From positions 1-64,000 of the forward strand of contig NZ_BCZE01000036.1 in NCBI RefSeq assembly GCF_001598555.1: a stretch of DNA of 64,000 bases, written 5' to 3'. Each line of letters begins with the position of its first letter. Position 1 is the first letter of the stretch. This DNA is from Novosphingobium rosa NBRC 15208 (GTDB taxonomy: Bacteria > Pseudomonadota > Alphaproteobacteria > Sphingomonadales > Sphingomonadaceae). Made by a program: the position numbers and the translations under genes. Under the pieces are notes generated by a model. It had not been told where the DNA came from and did no database searches. It worked only from the letters and a program-made list of their open reading frames with translations. Positions 24,377 to 34,147 of this stretch are shown here, piece after piece.

Positions 24377-26322
24377 GCGGTGCGCTCCGAATTCGAGTCC
24401 GACAGATTGCGATAACGCGCCAGCGCCCAGAGCGGGAAATAGCGCGGATAACCATGATAACGCAGATAAAAGACGCGCGGGAAGCCGCCACCGGTGTAGA
24501 CCTCCTGCCCCCACAGCCCGTCCTCGGCCTGGTTGGCGAGCAACCATGCCACCCCGCGCGCCACTTCCGGCGAGCGGGCCTCACCCACCGCCATCAGCCC
24601 CAGCAAGGCCCATGCCGTCTGCGAGGCGGTGGAGGCGGCGAATTCATGCCCCTTGCGGTCCAGCGCATAGGAATCGCAGCTCTCGCCCCAGCCACCGTCT
24701 TCGTTCTGCACGGATTTCAGCCATGCGACGGCGCGAGCCACCATCGGATGATCGGCATCCAGCTCGGCCCGGCCCAGCGCGCAGAGCACCGACCATGTGC
24801 CATAGATATAGTTCACGCCCCAGCGGCCGAACCACGAGCCTTCCGGCTCCTGCTCCTTCTCCAGCCAGCTCAGAGCCGCCTTCATGCGCGGGCTGTCCAG
24901 CTCGCCCATCTGCGCCAGCATCGAGACCACCCGCGCGGACACATCCGCCGTGGGCGGATCGAGCAGCGCGCCATGATCGGCAAAGGGCAGATTATTGAGG
25001 TAGAATTTGTCATTATCGGCATCGAACGCGCCGAAGCCGCCATCGTGGCTCTGCAGGCCCAAAGTCCATTCGGCGCCGCGCGCGATCGCCTCGGCATCCT
25101 TGCCGCCGCGCACGCCCGCAGCGCGATCCATCGCCATTACCACCACGGCGGTGTCGTCGAGATCGGGGTAGTAATCATTGCCGTACTGGAAGGCCCAGCC
25201 GCCGGGGCGGACATCGGGGCGCTGCTCGGCCCAGTCACCCACCGTATCGAGGATCTGGCGTTCGCCCAGCCAGTCCAGAGCGGCATGGGCCTGCTCGACA
25301 GCCTTGGGCGTGCCCACCTCCAGCATGGCATGGGCGGCCAGCGCCGTATCCCACACCGGGCTGACGCAGGGCTGGCAGTAAGCCTCATCGTCCTTGATGA
25401 CGAGCAGCTTCTCGACCGATTGACGGGCGATGGCGCGATGCGGATGGTCAGGCGCATAGCCCAGCACATCATACATCATCACGCTGTTGGCCATGGCGGG
25501 ATAGATCGCGCCCAGACCGTCCTCGCCGTTCAGGCGTTCGGTCACCCAGCTGGCGCAAAGGTCGATGGCGCGGCGGCGCATGGCCTTGGGCCAATGGTTC
25601 TCAAAGCGCTTGAGGCCCCAGTCCAGCACCTCAAAGCCGGTCTTCCAGATGCGATGCACATGGGCGGCCTGAGAGGTCAGCCCGGCAGGCTGGCCCGAAT
25701 AGAGTTCATCCACCTTGATGCCGCGCTTGTTCTTCGCCAGCGGACGCAAGGCGCACAGCACCAGCAGCGGCACCACCACGGTGCGCGCCCAGTAGCTCAT
25801 CTTGAGCAGATGGACCGGGAACCACTTGGGGGCCAGAATCAGCTCGGGCGGGATGGTCGGCACCACCTGCCAGCTGCCCGCGCCGAACAGCGCCAGCTGG
25901 ATCTTGGTGAAGACATTGGCCCGCTCGGCCCCGCCCGCCTTCAGCACGGCAGCGCGGGCGCGGACCATATGCGGAGCATCCACCGGGTCGCCGATCATCT
26001 TGAGCGCATAGTACGCCTTGATGGTGGCCGAGATATCGAAGCCGCCATCATGGTACAGCGCCCAGCCATCGTGGACGCTGCTCTGGATGCGGCGCAGATA
26101 GGTGCCGATCTTGGCTTCCAGCGCAAGATCGTCGGGCTCGCCAAGGTAGTGGCGCAGCAGGATATACTCGCTGGGGATCGTGCAATCGGCTTCCAGCTCA
26201 TAGACCCAGTGGCCGTCGCCCTGCTGCTCATGGCCCAGCCGGTCGGCGCCGCGGGCGATGCCCTCATCCAGCGCGTTGCGGGTCAGCGTGTCGGCATTGG
26301 TATCGTAATCGGGGGTGCTCAT
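24364..26322 (-). CDS. shc: Squalene-hopene cyclase
   Basis: SHC (HpnF) cyclises squalene to hopene and hopanol in a proton-initiated cascade and is a monotopic inner-membrane enzyme. The 652-residue product has the catalytic DLDDTA at about residues 387-392, several QW-type repeats (GGWGESCDSYAL, DGWALYHDGGF, EGSWFGRWGVNYIYGTW) and a membrane-inserting segment around 165-195. Length is normal. The ATG at 26322 shares one base with the hpnE stop (TGATG). It is flanked by hpnE upstream and hpnG downstream. Confidence 0.98.
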   Translation of the reverse strand: MSTPDYDTNADTLTRNALDEGIARGADRLGHEQQGDGHWVYELEADCTIPSEYILLRHYLGEPDDLALEAKIGTYLRRIQSSVHDGWALYHDGGFDISATIKAYYALKMIGDPVDAPHMVRARAAVLKAGGAERANVFTKIQLALFGAGSWQVVPTIPPELILAPKWFPVHLLKMSYWARTVVVPLLVLCALRPLAKNKRGIKVDELYSGQPAGLTSQAAHVHRIWKTGFEVLDWGLKRFENHWPKAMRRRAIDLCASWVTERLNGEDGLGAIYPAMANSVMMYDVLGYAPDHPHRAIARQSVEKLLVIKDDEAYCQPCVSPVWDTALAAHAMLEVGTPKAVEQAHAALDWLGERQILDTVGDWAEQRPDVRPGGWAFQYGNDYYPDLDDTAVVVMAMDRAAGVRGGKDAEAIARGAEWTLGLQSHDGGFGAFDADNDKFYLNNLPFADHGALLDPPTADVSARVVSMLAQMGELDSPRMKAALSWLEKEQEPEGSWFGRWGVNYIYGTWSVLCALGRAELDADHPMVARAVAWLKSVQNEDGGWGESCDSYALDRKGHEFAASTASQTAWALLGLMAVGEARSPEVARGVAWLLANQAEDGLWGQEVYTGGGFPRVFYLRYHGYPRYFPLWALARYRNLSDSNSERTAWGM

Positions 26323-27596
26323 CACCCGCGCCCATAGACCAGTCGCTGCCCCAAGACCAGACGCGCCGCCGTATCGCCGCTGCGCAAGGCGCCCTCGATG
26401 GTGGCGGGCAGGCCGGTATCGACCCAGTCTCCGGCCAGAAAAAGGTTGGTGAAAGCGGTGCGCTGGCCGGGCCGCAGCCGCTCCTGCGCCGGGGTGGCGG
26501 CAAAGGTGGCGCGCTTTTCCTTGACGATCTGCCATGGCGGCAGCGGCGTGTCCGCAGGCAGGCCCAGCGCCTGGGCCACCTCGGCCCAGATGGTGCGGGC
26601 GAGGTCTTCGCGCGGGATATCGACCAGATGGTCAGCGGCGGAGATGGTCACCGACACGCGGTCAGGATGGGTGAAGAGCCATTCGCTCGTGGCGTTCAGC
26701 AGGCCCAGCATCTCGGGCGCGCCCTTGGGTGGCGCACAGGCAAAATGGGCGTTGACGATAGCGCGGTGATCGTCGGGCACGGACAGGCCCGGCACCAGAT
26801 CGCCCGCCACCCATGCGGGCACGGCCAGCACCACGGCGGCGTCAGGGGAGACCGCTTCCTCGCCATCGTTCCAGACGAGGGCGGAGACGCGATTCGCTTC
26901 GGTCTTGATGGCTTTCAACCGGCGCCCGGTGGCCAGATCGCAGCCCTTGCCGCCCAGCCATGCGATGGCAGGATCGATAAAGGCCGCGCCCAGCGTGGGC
27001 ATGGCGATGCGCGGGGCGCTGGCAAGCCCCCCCTTCGCGAGGGTTTCCTTCAGCACATTGGCCGCCAGCACCGCGCTGGAACTGGCGACATCGGTGTTGA
27101 GCACCGCCAGCAGCACCGGGGCCAGCATGCGGTCCCACACCGGGCCCGTGGTGGCGATCAGATCGCCGATGGTCTGCTCGCCCTTGCCCAGCAGCAGCTT
27201 GCCCAGCGGCAGATAGTCGGCCATCCGCGTGCCGGGGATGCGGCGGCTCGGCACGGCGACCCACCAGGGGATCGCGCCATCGTTGATGCGAAGTTCCCAA
27301 CGCTCGCCCGTGCCCAGATCGGCGAAGGCAAAATCGGCATGGCTGGGCCCGGCCAAAGGTTCAGTCGCGCCGATCCGCTCACGGAAGGCTTTGACCGCCG
27401 GGTTGCTGGCCAGCACCAGATGGTTGCCATTGTCGATGGTCAGCCCCAGCGAGGGGTCGAAATAGCTGCGGCAGCGCCCACCCGCCCGCGCCGCCGAATC
27501 GCTGAGCGACACCGCCAGCCCAGCTTCGGCCAGCAAAGTGGCGGCGTTCAGCCCGGCCAGTCCCGCGCCGACCACATGCGCGCGCGCGAATCCCAC
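26322..27596 (-). CDS. hpnE: HpnE, squalene-forming FAD desaturase-family enzyme
   Basis: HpnE reduces hydroxysqualene to squalene in the HpnCDE route that replaces squalene synthase. The 424-residue product is an FAD-dependent amine-oxidase/phytoene-desaturase-like protein: dinucleotide-binding VVGAGLAGLNAATLLAEAG, then GGRCRSYFD, and C-terminal NLFLAGDWVDTGLPATIEGA. The start is a GTG at 27596, two bases after the hpnD stop; the frame is open far upstream but that part runs antisense to family logic and overlaps hpnD. It overlaps shc by one base. Confidence 0.94.
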   Translation of the reverse strand: MGFARAHVVGAGLAGLNAATLLAEAGLAVSLSDSAARAGGRCRSYFDPSLGLTIDNGNHLVLASNPAVKAFRERIGATEPLAGPSHADFAFADLGTGERWELRINDGAIPWWVAVPSRRIPGTRMADYLPLGKLLLGKGEQTIGDLIATTGPVWDRMLAPVLLAVLNTDVASSSAVLAANVLKETLAKGGLASAPRIAMPTLGAAFIDPAIAWLGGKGCDLATGRRLKAIKTEANRVSALVWNDGEEAVSPDAAVVLAVPAWVAGDLVPGLSVPDDHRAIVNAHFACAPPKGAPEMLGLLNATSEWLFTHPDRVSVTISAADHLVDIPREDLARTIWAEVAQALGLPADTPLPPWQIVKEKRATFAATPAQERLRPGQRTAFTNLFLAGDWVDTGLPATIEGALRSGDTAARLVLGQRLVYGRG

Positions 27597-27598
27597 TG

Positions 27599-28441
27599 TC
27601 AGCCCCACACGCTGAAGCGGATCAGCGCCAGCACCAGCCGCAGCTTCGAGGTCTTCACCCGCACGCGCGGCGCGTTCCAGCCCGTCGCCACCATGCGCTT
27701 GAGCAACCGCGCATAGGCGCTCTCCATCAGGCGCGGGGCGATCAGATGACCCTTGGGGCGGCTTTTGAGGATGCGCGCGGCCTGCGTGAAATGCTCCTGT
27801 GCCTTGGGGGCCAGCCAGCGGGCGGCGGCATCCAGACTGGGCTCCTGCACCAAGGTTTCGGGGGTCAAAGGCACGATGCCTGCCGCTTCCAGCGCCTCGA
27901 TGGGCAGATAGACGCGGCCGATCCCGGCATCCTCGTCGATATCGCGCAGGATGTTGGTGAATTGCAGCGCGCGGCCCAGATGGTGCGACAGCTCGACGCC
28001 CACCTTGCGCTCCATGCCGAAAACATTGACCGACAGGCGTCCGACGGCGCTGGCCACCCGGTCGCAGTAAAGGTCGAAATCGGCAAAGCTGGGCCAGCGC
28101 ACATCCTGATCGACATCGGTGCGCATGCCGTCGATCACCGCGAGGAAATCGGCTTCCTGCAGATCGAAATCGCGCACGGCCTGCGCAAGGAAAGCCGCCA
28201 CACCGGGCTCGCCGCCATGGTAGAGCGCATGGATGCCCGACACCCATTCATCCAGCGCCGCGCCGCGCTGGTCGCGCGGGGTCTGCTGATCGTCGGCGAT
28301 GTCATCGACCATGCGGCAGAAGCCGTAGATGGCGAACATCGCCTCGCGCTCGGTCCTGGGCAGGATGCGCATGCCGGCGTAAAAGCTGCTGCCCGAGACC
28401 TTGGCCTGCAGATCCTGCATCGTCAGAGGGGCGGTGGTCAT
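27599..28441 (-). CDS. hpnD: HpnD, presqualene diphosphate synthase
   Basis: HpnD condenses two farnesyl diphosphates to presqualene diphosphate. The 280-residue product has the two Asp-rich Mg-binding motifs of the squalene/phytoene synthase family, CRMVDDIADD (about residue 42-51) and FTNILRDIDEDAG, with YLP following. Tyr-Ala-Gly-Met near residue 20 also fits. The ATG overlaps the hpnC stop as ATGA. It is distinguished from HpnC by its higher similarity to phytoene synthases and its place next to hpnE. Confidence 0.95.
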   Translation of the reverse strand: MTTAPLTMQDLQAKVSGSSFYAGMRILPRTEREAMFAIYGFCRMVDDIADDQQTPRDQRGAALDEWVSGIHALYHGGEPGVAAFLAQAVRDFDLQEADFLAVIDGMRTDVDQDVRWPSFADFDLYCDRVASAVGRLSVNVFGMERKVGVELSHHLGRALQFTNILRDIDEDAGIGRVYLPIEALEAAGIVPLTPETLVQEPSLDAAARWLAPKAQEHFTQAARILKSRPKGHLIAPRLMESAYARLLKRMVATGWNAPRVRVKTSKLRLVLALIRFSVWG

Positions 28442-29289
28442 CGGGAAATCCTTGAAATGCTGTTGCGCGCCACGGCGGTCAGGGCCAGCCATGCGGCGCG
28501 CCCCTTGCCGTGATGCACCTTGTCGGCCAGCGGATCGCGGGTGAGCAGCATCCGCGTCAGATCCTCGGCCAGAGTTTGAATGATTGCCACTTCGGCGGAA
28601 AGGCGCGCGTCGCGGATCACGCGGGAGAAACCGGCGCTCTGGCGCAGCAGGCCTTGCGTCTTTTCCGCGAGCAGGCGGATCACGCCCAGCAGCCGGGGAT
28701 CGGCACGGTCGCGGCCCAGCGCGCTTTCATCCAGCCCCGCGGCGTTGAGCATCGGCACGGGGATATAGACCCGGTCGATGCCACGGTAATCCTTGCCGCA
28801 ATCCTGCAGGTGGTTGATGATCTGCAACGCGGCGCACAGCGCATCGTTCATGCCCCAGGTCGCGCGATCCTCACCATGCACATCGAGCACGAAGCGGCCC
28901 ACCGGCATGGCCGAAAGGCGGCAATAGCCGATCAGCCCTTCCCAATCCTCGTAGCGGTTGACGCGGCAGTCCTGCACGAAAGCGTCGAGCAGATCATGGG
29001 CATGGGCCAGATCGATGCCGCGTTCCCGGCAGACATCGCCCAGCGCCATGGCCTCGGGGCTGCCCTTGCCCTCCAGCCCGGCGCGCATATGGGCGAGCAG
29101 GCGGAGCTTTTCGGCAGAGGAGGTGCCTTCGTCATCCGCCACATCGTCGGAGGCGCGGGCGAAGCGGTAATAAGCCATGATCGGCGCGCGCGCATCGGGG
29201 CGCACCAGCCAGCTGGCGACGGGGAAGTTTTCGCCCTTATGATCCTTGCCGCTGGCGAGGTCGGAGGCCTTCAGGGTTGTTTCAGTCAT
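28438..29289 (-). CDS. hpnC: HpnC, hydroxysqualene synthase
   Basis: HpnC converts presqualene diphosphate to hydroxysqualene. The 283-residue product is a second squalene-synthase-family protein, with ENFPVASWLV at the start, the first Asp motif FARASDDVADDEGT and the altered second motif INHLQDCGKDYRGIDRVYIP, in which DCGKD replaces the usual DxxxD form, a trait of HpnC. The ATG overlaps the hpnB stop as ATGA and its stop overlaps hpnD in the same way. Confidence 0.95.
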   Translation of the reverse strand: MTETTLKASDLASGKDHKGENFPVASWLVRPDARAPIMAYYRFARASDDVADDEGTSSAEKLRLLAHMRAGLEGKGSPEAMALGDVCRERGIDLAHAHDLLDAFVQDCRVNRYEDWEGLIGYCRLSAMPVGRFVLDVHGEDRATWGMNDALCAALQIINHLQDCGKDYRGIDRVYIPVPMLNAAGLDESALGRDRADPRLLGVIRLLAEKTQGLLRQSAGFSRVIRDARLSAEVAIIQTLAEDLTRMLLTRDPLADKVHHGKGRAAWLALTAVARNSISRISR

Positions 29290-30395
29290 CTTGCGGCTTG
29301 CGCCCGCCCTTTCCACATGCCCCCCCGGCCCCGGTAATAGGCCTGCGCCGAATAGAGCGTGCAGCCCAGATAGAAGATCGCCACCAGCGGCAGCGCCACC
29401 ACCCACAGCGATGAGCGGCGATAGAAAGCCAGCACCGGCAGGTAAAGCGCCAGCATCAAGCCGCAGGCGAGGCCCCCGCCCCAGCCCGCAACACCGACCT
29501 GCGTAAAGGCCAGCGCCCAGGGCGCCAGAAACACCAGCGCCAGACCCAGCATCGTCATCACCAGCAAGACCGGATTGTAGCGCAATTGCGCATAGGCGCT
29601 GCGCGCGATCATCATGCCGATCTCGCGCCAGCCGGTGTAGGGCCGGATCGAGCGGCTGCGGTCGGTCAGCCCCAGCCAGATAGGGCCGGTCTTCTTGATG
29701 AGGCCGCCCAAAGTGCAGTCATCGATCAACGCGCCGCGCATGGCGGCGATCCCGCCCGCCTCTTCCAGAGCCTTGCGCTCCACCAGCACGCAGCCGCCCG
29801 CCGCGCCTGCGACGGGGCCTTTGCGGTTTACCCAGTTGAAGGGGTAAAGCATCATGAAGAACCAGATAAACGCCGGGATCAGCAGCTTTTCGGCCCATGT
29901 GCTACAATGCAGCTTGGCCATAAAGGAGACCAAGCGCCGACGCCCGCCCAGTGCAATGCCCACCAGCGTGCGCAGCGTATCGGGGGCATGCTCGATGTCG
30001 GCATCGGTCAGCCAAAGGAACTGCGGCGTGCCTGCTTGGGCAATCCCCTGATGAACCGCCCACAGCTTGCCCGTCCAGCCAGCGGCCAGAGGCTGGCCAT
30101 TGATGACAGTCAGGCGCTCCGAGCCCAGAGCGCGGGCGATATTGCCCGTGCCGTCGCTGGAATTGTCATCCACCAGCACGATGCGGAAAGGGCCGGGATA
30201 ATCCTGCGCGGCAAGGCTGCCGATCGAGCGGGCGATCACATCGGCCTCGTCACGCGCGGGCACCACGGCGACCACCTCAGGCCAGACATCGGGCCGGGCC
30301 AGCGGGGCGTTGGTGTCACGCTCGCGGCAGGTCCAGAAGCCCGTCAGCGTCAGGCCGATCCAGATTGCTGCCACCAGAAGGCCGAGCAGGGTCAT
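29286..30395 (-). CDS. hpnB: HpnB, hopene-associated glycosyltransferase
   Basis: A 369-residue family 2 glycosyltransferase with membrane helices at both ends (one N-terminal, about three after residue 270). Motifs are VVAVVPARDEADVI, LVDDNSSDGTGNIA, LWLTDADIEH (DxD-type metal site) and GALIDDCTLGGLIKKTG. It matches the HpnB group that travels with hopanoid genes. The acceptor is not established. Four-base ATGA overlaps link it to hpnA upstream and hpnC downstream. Confidence 0.93.
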   Translation of the reverse strand: MTLLGLLVAAIWIGLTLTGFWTCRERDTNAPLARPDVWPEVVAVVPARDEADVIARSIGSLAAQDYPGPFRIVLVDDNSSDGTGNIARALGSERLTVINGQPLAAGWTGKLWAVHQGIAQAGTPQFLWLTDADIEHAPDTLRTLVGIALGGRRRLVSFMAKLHCSTWAEKLLIPAFIWFFMMLYPFNWVNRKGPVAGAAGGCVLVERKALEEAGGIAAMRGALIDDCTLGGLIKKTGPIWLGLTDRSRSIRPYTGWREIGMMIARSAYAQLRYNPVLLVMTMLGLALVFLAPWALAFTQVGVAGWGGGLACGLMLALYLPVLAFYRRSSLWVVALPLVAIFYLGCTLYSAQAYYRGRGGMWKGRAQAAR

Positions 30396-31396
30396 GCGAT
30401 CATGCCCGCCGTGCGGAACCAGTCCACCGCATCGCGCAGCGCTTCGAGATAGGGGCGGGCGTGATAGCCCAGCTCCACCTGCGCCCGCGCGCTGGAATAG
30501 AACATGCGATGGCGCGCCATCCGCAGCGAATCGAGGGTAACGAAAGGTTCCTTGCCGGTCAGCATCCCGCCCAGCTCGGCAGCAGCAGCAATCGGGAAAA
30601 GCGGCGCGATGGGCAGTTTCACCTTCGGCGGCTTGCGGCCCACCAGAGCGGCAATATCGGCCAGCATCTGGCCCAGAGTCACATCCTGACCGCCCAGCAC
30701 ATAGCGGCGGCCCAGCTTCCCCCTGGCCTCAGCCAGCAGATGGCCGCGCGCCACATCGTCGACATGGACAAGGTTCATCCCCGTATCGACATAGGCGGGC
30801 ATCTTGCCATTGGCGGCCTCCACCACCACACGCCCGGTCGGCGTGGGGCGCACATCGCGCGGGCCGATGGGGGTCGATGGGTTGACGATCACGGCGGGCA
30901 GGCCTTGGCTTGCCACCATCTCCTCGACCAGCCTTTCGGCCACCACCTTGCTGCGCTTGTAGGCGCCGGTGGCCTGCTGCGGCGTGGCGGGATGGTTCTC
31001 ATCCGAAACAGCACCATCGAGCGGCAGCAGAGTCGCCACGCTGGAGGTGTAAACCACGCGGCCTACGCCCGCCTTCAGCGCCGCGCCCATCACCGCCTGT
31101 GTCATGGAGAGGTTGTTGCGCACGATTTCTTCGGGGTCGCGCGCCCACAGGCGGTAATCGGCGGCCACATGGAACAGCGCGCCCGCGCCCTGCATGGCGG
31201 CGGCCACTGCGCCTTCATCGCGCAGATCGGCCTCGACCAGTTCGCCGGGGAAATCCGCCAGATTGGCACGCGGCGACGAGCCACGCACCACGCCGCGCAC
31301 CTTGCGGCCCTGCGCCGCCAGAGCGCGCGCCACGGCGCTGCCAAGAAAGCCGGCGACGCCGGTTACCACGGTGATAGAGGGATCTGGAGCAGTCAC
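30392..31396 (-). CDS. hpnA: HpnA, hopanoid-associated sugar epimerase-like SDR protein
   Basis: A 334-residue extended short-chain dehydrogenase/reductase with the nucleotide-binding VVTGVAGFLGSAVARAL (about residues 10-26), VVYTSSVATL and the active-site YKRSK (Tyr-x-x-x-Lys). It belongs to the dihydroflavonol-reductase-like group annotated as HpnA in hopanoid clusters. The substrate is unknown. It is the first gene of the minus-strand run hpnA-B-C-D-E-shc-hpnG, all joined by overlaps or gaps of a few bases. It is divergent from hpnI across a 119-base region with an ACCGGT palindromic repeat. Confidence 0.93.
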   Translation of the reverse strand: MTAPDPSITVVTGVAGFLGSAVARALAAQGRKVRGVVRGSSPRANLADFPGELVEADLRDEGAVAAAMQGAGALFHVAADYRLWARDPEEIVRNNLSMTQAVMGAALKAGVGRVVYTSSVATLLPLDGAVSDENHPATPQQATGAYKRSKVVAERLVEEMVASQGLPAVIVNPSTPIGPRDVRPTPTGRVVVEAANGKMPAYVDTGMNLVHVDDVARGHLLAEARGKLGRRYVLGGQDVTLGQMLADIAALVGRKPPKVKLPIAPLFPIAAAAELGGMLTGKEPFVTLDSLRMARHRMFYSSARAQVELGYHARPYLEALRDAVDWFRTAGMIA

Positions 31397-31455
31397 AGCG
31401 CGGCCTCCTAAAGGCTTTTACGCGGCATGCAAAGCAGCTAGATTTTGCGGTTGCC

Positions 31456-31506
31456 GCATCGCTTTTGCGAAAAACCGGTTCCCACTTTTTCGCGCGATGC
31501 TCTAAA
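31456..31506 (+). repeat. Palindromic alphaproteobacterial repeat in the hpnA/hpnI promoter region
   Basis: A 51-base imperfect palindrome with arms GCATCGC / GCGATGC and centre AAAAACCGGTTCCCACTTTT. The AACCGGTTCCCAC core is a common extragenic repeat in alphaproteobacteria. A second copy, in the opposite orientation, occupies the hpnL/hpnN promoter region at 37336-37384. Confidence 0.75.
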
Positions 31507-31515
31507 GGGCCCACC

Positions 31516-32694
31516 ATGCACGGGATTGAAGCCATCGGTGTTGCGCTTGCCGCCCTTTCGGGGGTGGGCTCGGCGTATCAGCTGGCGCTGGTCCATGCGA
31601 TCAGGCGGTTTTTCGCGCATGCTGCCCCGCAGGCCACGCGCGCCGAGCCGGTGACGTTGCTCAAACCGCTCCATGGTGCCGAGCCGAAGCTGGGCGCCAA
31701 TCTGGAAACCTTCCTCGCGCAGGATCATGACGCGCCGGTGCAGATGGTCTGCGGCATCAACACGCCCGAGGACAAGGCACGCTCCGCCGTCGAATGGCTG
31801 ATGGCGCGCCATCCCAAGGCCGATATCGCGCTCAATCCCGGCCCGCGCCTGCCCGGCGCCAATGGCAAGATCGGCAATCTGGCGGCGATGATGCCGCTGG
31901 CCAGACACGATATCCTGATCCTCTCCGACAGCGATATGGTGGTGGAACGCGATTACCTCTCCACCGTCACCGCCGCGCTGGATCAGCCGGGCGTGGGGCT
32001 GGCCACCTGCCTTTACATCGGGCGCGGCGATGCCGGGCCGTGGAGCCAGATCGGCGCGGCGATGATCTCCTTCCAGCAGACGCCCAACATGATCTTCGCG
32101 CTGCATCATGGCCTGGCCCAGCCCTGCATGGGATCGACCATCGCCCTGCGGCGTGAGACGCTGGAGGCCATCGGCGGCTTCGAAGCCTTCGCCGATGTGC
32201 TGGCCGACGATCATGCCATGGGCGCCGCCGTTGCCGCCATGGGCCAGAGAATCGCCGTGCCGCCCCTTTTGCTCGATCATGCCGGGGATGAGGCCAGCCT
32301 CGCCGAACTCTGGCGCCATTTCCTGCGCTGGGCCGTCACCATCCGCGATCTCAATCCGGGCGGCCATGCCGGGTCCGTGGTGACGCAGCCCCTGCCCCTC
32401 GCCCTGCTCGCCCTGCCCTTCGCGCCCGCCGCCGGAATTGTCGCCATCTGTTGCGCCATCGCCACACGGCTGGCCGTAGCGCTGGCCATTCGTCGTACAG
32501 CGCGCAGAAAGGCGGCGCCGCTATGGTGCATCGCGGCGGGCGATGTGCTAGGCTTCGCCATCTTTTGCGTCAGCCTGATCGCTCGAAAGATTGATTGGCG
32601 CGGCGCAAGCCTTACAATGACAGAGAATGGACGCATCCGGCATGCTCCTGAGCGCGGCCCCCGCGCAAAGGCCGGACCCGCCCCACAGCAATGA
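31516..32694 (+). CDS. hpnI: HpnI, hopanoid N-acetylglucosamine transferase
   Basis: HpnI attaches N-acetylglucosamine to bacteriohopanetetrol. The 392-residue product is a ceramide-glucosyltransferase-like (GT21/GT2) membrane enzyme: an N-terminal helix (5-25), a catalytic domain with LILSDSDMVV (DxD), FADVLADDHAMGAAV and the acceptor motif WRHFLRWAVTIR (QxxRW-like), and C-terminal helices (about 295-365). The ATG at 31516 is preferred over 31465, which lies inside a repeat element. It begins the plus-strand run hpnI-J-K-mlaA. Confidence 0.93.
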   Translation: MHGIEAIGVALAALSGVGSAYQLALVHAIRRFFAHAAPQATRAEPVTLLKPLHGAEPKLGANLETFLAQDHDAPVQMVCGINTPEDKARSAVEWLMARHPKADIALNPGPRLPGANGKIGNLAAMMPLARHDILILSDSDMVVERDYLSTVTAALDQPGVGLATCLYIGRGDAGPWSQIGAAMISFQQTPNMIFALHHGLAQPCMGSTIALRRETLEAIGGFEAFADVLADDHAMGAAVAAMGQRIAVPPLLLDHAGDEASLAELWRHFLRWAVTIRDLNPGGHAGSVVTQPLPLALLALPFAPAAGIVAICCAIATRLAVALAIRRTARRKAAPLWCIAAGDVLGFAIFCVSLIARKIDWRGASLTMTENGRIRHAPERGPRAKAGPAPQQ

Positions 32695-32701
32695 GAGACA
32701 A

Positions 32702-34147
32702 ATGAAGCGGACCCTTTTCCTCCAGGCCCCCTCCTTTGACGGCTATGACGGCGGCGCCGGCGCGCGTTACCAGATGAAGCGCGAAGTCAAGAGCTTCTGG
32801 TACCCCACCTGGCTGGCCCAGCCCGCCGCCATGGTCGAGGGTTCCAAGCTGATCGACGCCCCCGCCCATGACCAGAGCTGGGACGATATCGCGCATGAGT
32901 TCGACGATCGCGATCTGGTCATCCTGCACACCTCCACCCCCAGCTTCGGCCAGGACATCCGCACGGCGGAGCTGATCAAGCAGCGCAACCCGAACATCCA
33001 GATCGCGATGGTCGGCGCCAAGGTGATGGTCGAGGACGAGAAGAGCCTGCAGGCCTGCCAGGCCGTGGATCTGGTCTGCCGCGAGGAGTATGATTACACC
33101 TGCGTCGATCTGGCCAAGGGCCTGCCGCTCGCCGAGATCGACGGGATCACCTGGCGCGCCGCCGATGGCTCCATCGTGCGCAACAAGGACCGCAAGATGG
33201 TCGAGAACATGGACGATCTGCCCATGGTCTCGCCGATCTACAAGCGCGACCTCAACCCGGTGAAATATTTCGGCGGCTATCAGCGCCACCCTTACGTCAG
33301 CTTCTACACGGGCCGCGGCTGCAAGAGCCGCTGCACCTTCTGCCTGTGGCCGCAGACCATCGGCGGGCACAATTACCGCTATCGCAGCGTGCCCAAGGTG
33401 ATCGAGGAGGTGAAGTACATCCTCGAGAACATGCCCGAGGTGAAGGAAATCTTCTTCGACGACGACACGCTGGCCGATGCCCACGCGCATGTCGTCGAGC
33501 TGTCGCGCGAGCTGCGCAAGCTGGGCTTCGGCACCAAGGGCTTCGACATCACCTGGGGCTGCAACGCCAAGGCCAATGTGCCTTACGATGTGCTCAAGGA
33601 AATGAAGGCAGGCGGCTGCCGCGTGCTGCTGGTCGGCTATGAGAGCGGCAACCAGAAGATCCTGCACAACATCAAGAAGGGCCTGCGCGTCGATGTGGCG
33701 CGTCAGTTCACCAAGGATGCGCACAGCCTGGGGCTAACCATCCACGGCACCTTCATCCTGGGTCTGCCCGGCGAAACGCTGGAGACGATCGAGGAAACGA
33801 TCAAATACGCCATCGAGCTGAACCCCTACACCATTCAGGTGTCGCTGGCCGCGCCCTACCCCGGCACGTTCCTCTACAAGCAGGCGGTGGAAAACAACTG
33901 GTTCGACGGCAGCGACCATCTGCTGACCGATGGCGGCAACCAGATCGCCCAGCTGTCCTACCCGCATCTCTCCTCCGCCGTGATCTTCGACAAGGTGGAA
34001 GAGTTCTACAAGCGCTACTACTTCCGTCCCCGCAAGATCGCCCAGATCGTGGGCGAAATGGTGCGCGACTGGGATATGATGAAGCGCCGCCTGCGCGAAG
34101 GCGTGGAGTTCTTCGACTTCCTGCGTCGCAGAAAGGAAGCAGCCTGA
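32702..34147 (+). CDS. hpnJ: HpnJ, radical SAM enzyme for the hopanoid cyclitol ether
   Basis: HpnJ contracts the sugar ring of glucosaminyl-bacteriohopanetetrol to a cyclitol ether. The 481-residue product has an N-terminal B12-binding-type domain (about 60-150, ILHTSTPSFGQD, VGAKVMVED) and a radical SAM domain with CKSRCTFC (Cys207, 211, 214), then FDDDTLADAHAH and LGLPGETLETIEET. The ATG at 32702 has GAGAGAC before it and starts MKRTLFLQAPSFDGYDGG, the usual family opening. It lies 7 bases after hpnI and its stop overlaps the likely start of hpnK. Confidence 0.96.
   Translation: MKRTLFLQAPSFDGYDGGAGARYQMKREVKSFWYPTWLAQPAAMVEGSKLIDAPAHDQSWDDIAHEFDDRDLVILHTSTPSFGQDIRTAELIKQRNPNIQIAMVGAKVMVEDEKSLQACQAVDLVCREEYDYTCVDLAKGLPLAEIDGITWRAADGSIVRNKDRKMVENMDDLPMVSPIYKRDLNPVKYFGGYQRHPYVSFYTGRGCKSRCTFCLWPQTIGGHNYRYRSVPKVIEEVKYILENMPEVKEIFFDDDTLADAHAHVVELSRELRKLGFGTKGFDITWGCNAKANVPYDVLKEMKAGGCRVLLVGYESGNQKILHNIKKGLRVDVARQFTKDAHSLGLTIHGTFILGLPGETLETIEETIKYAIELNPYTIQVSLAAPYPGTFLYKQAVENNWFDGSDHLLTDGGNQIAQLSYPHLSSAVIFDKVEEFYKRYYFRPRKIAQIVGEMVRDWDMMKRRLREGVEFFDFLRRRKEAA

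Noticed and set aside
24454..26337. 627-codon frame opposite shc
   Set aside because: No motifs, His/Gln-rich; the minus strand carries DLDDTA and QW repeats of squalene-hopene cyclase.
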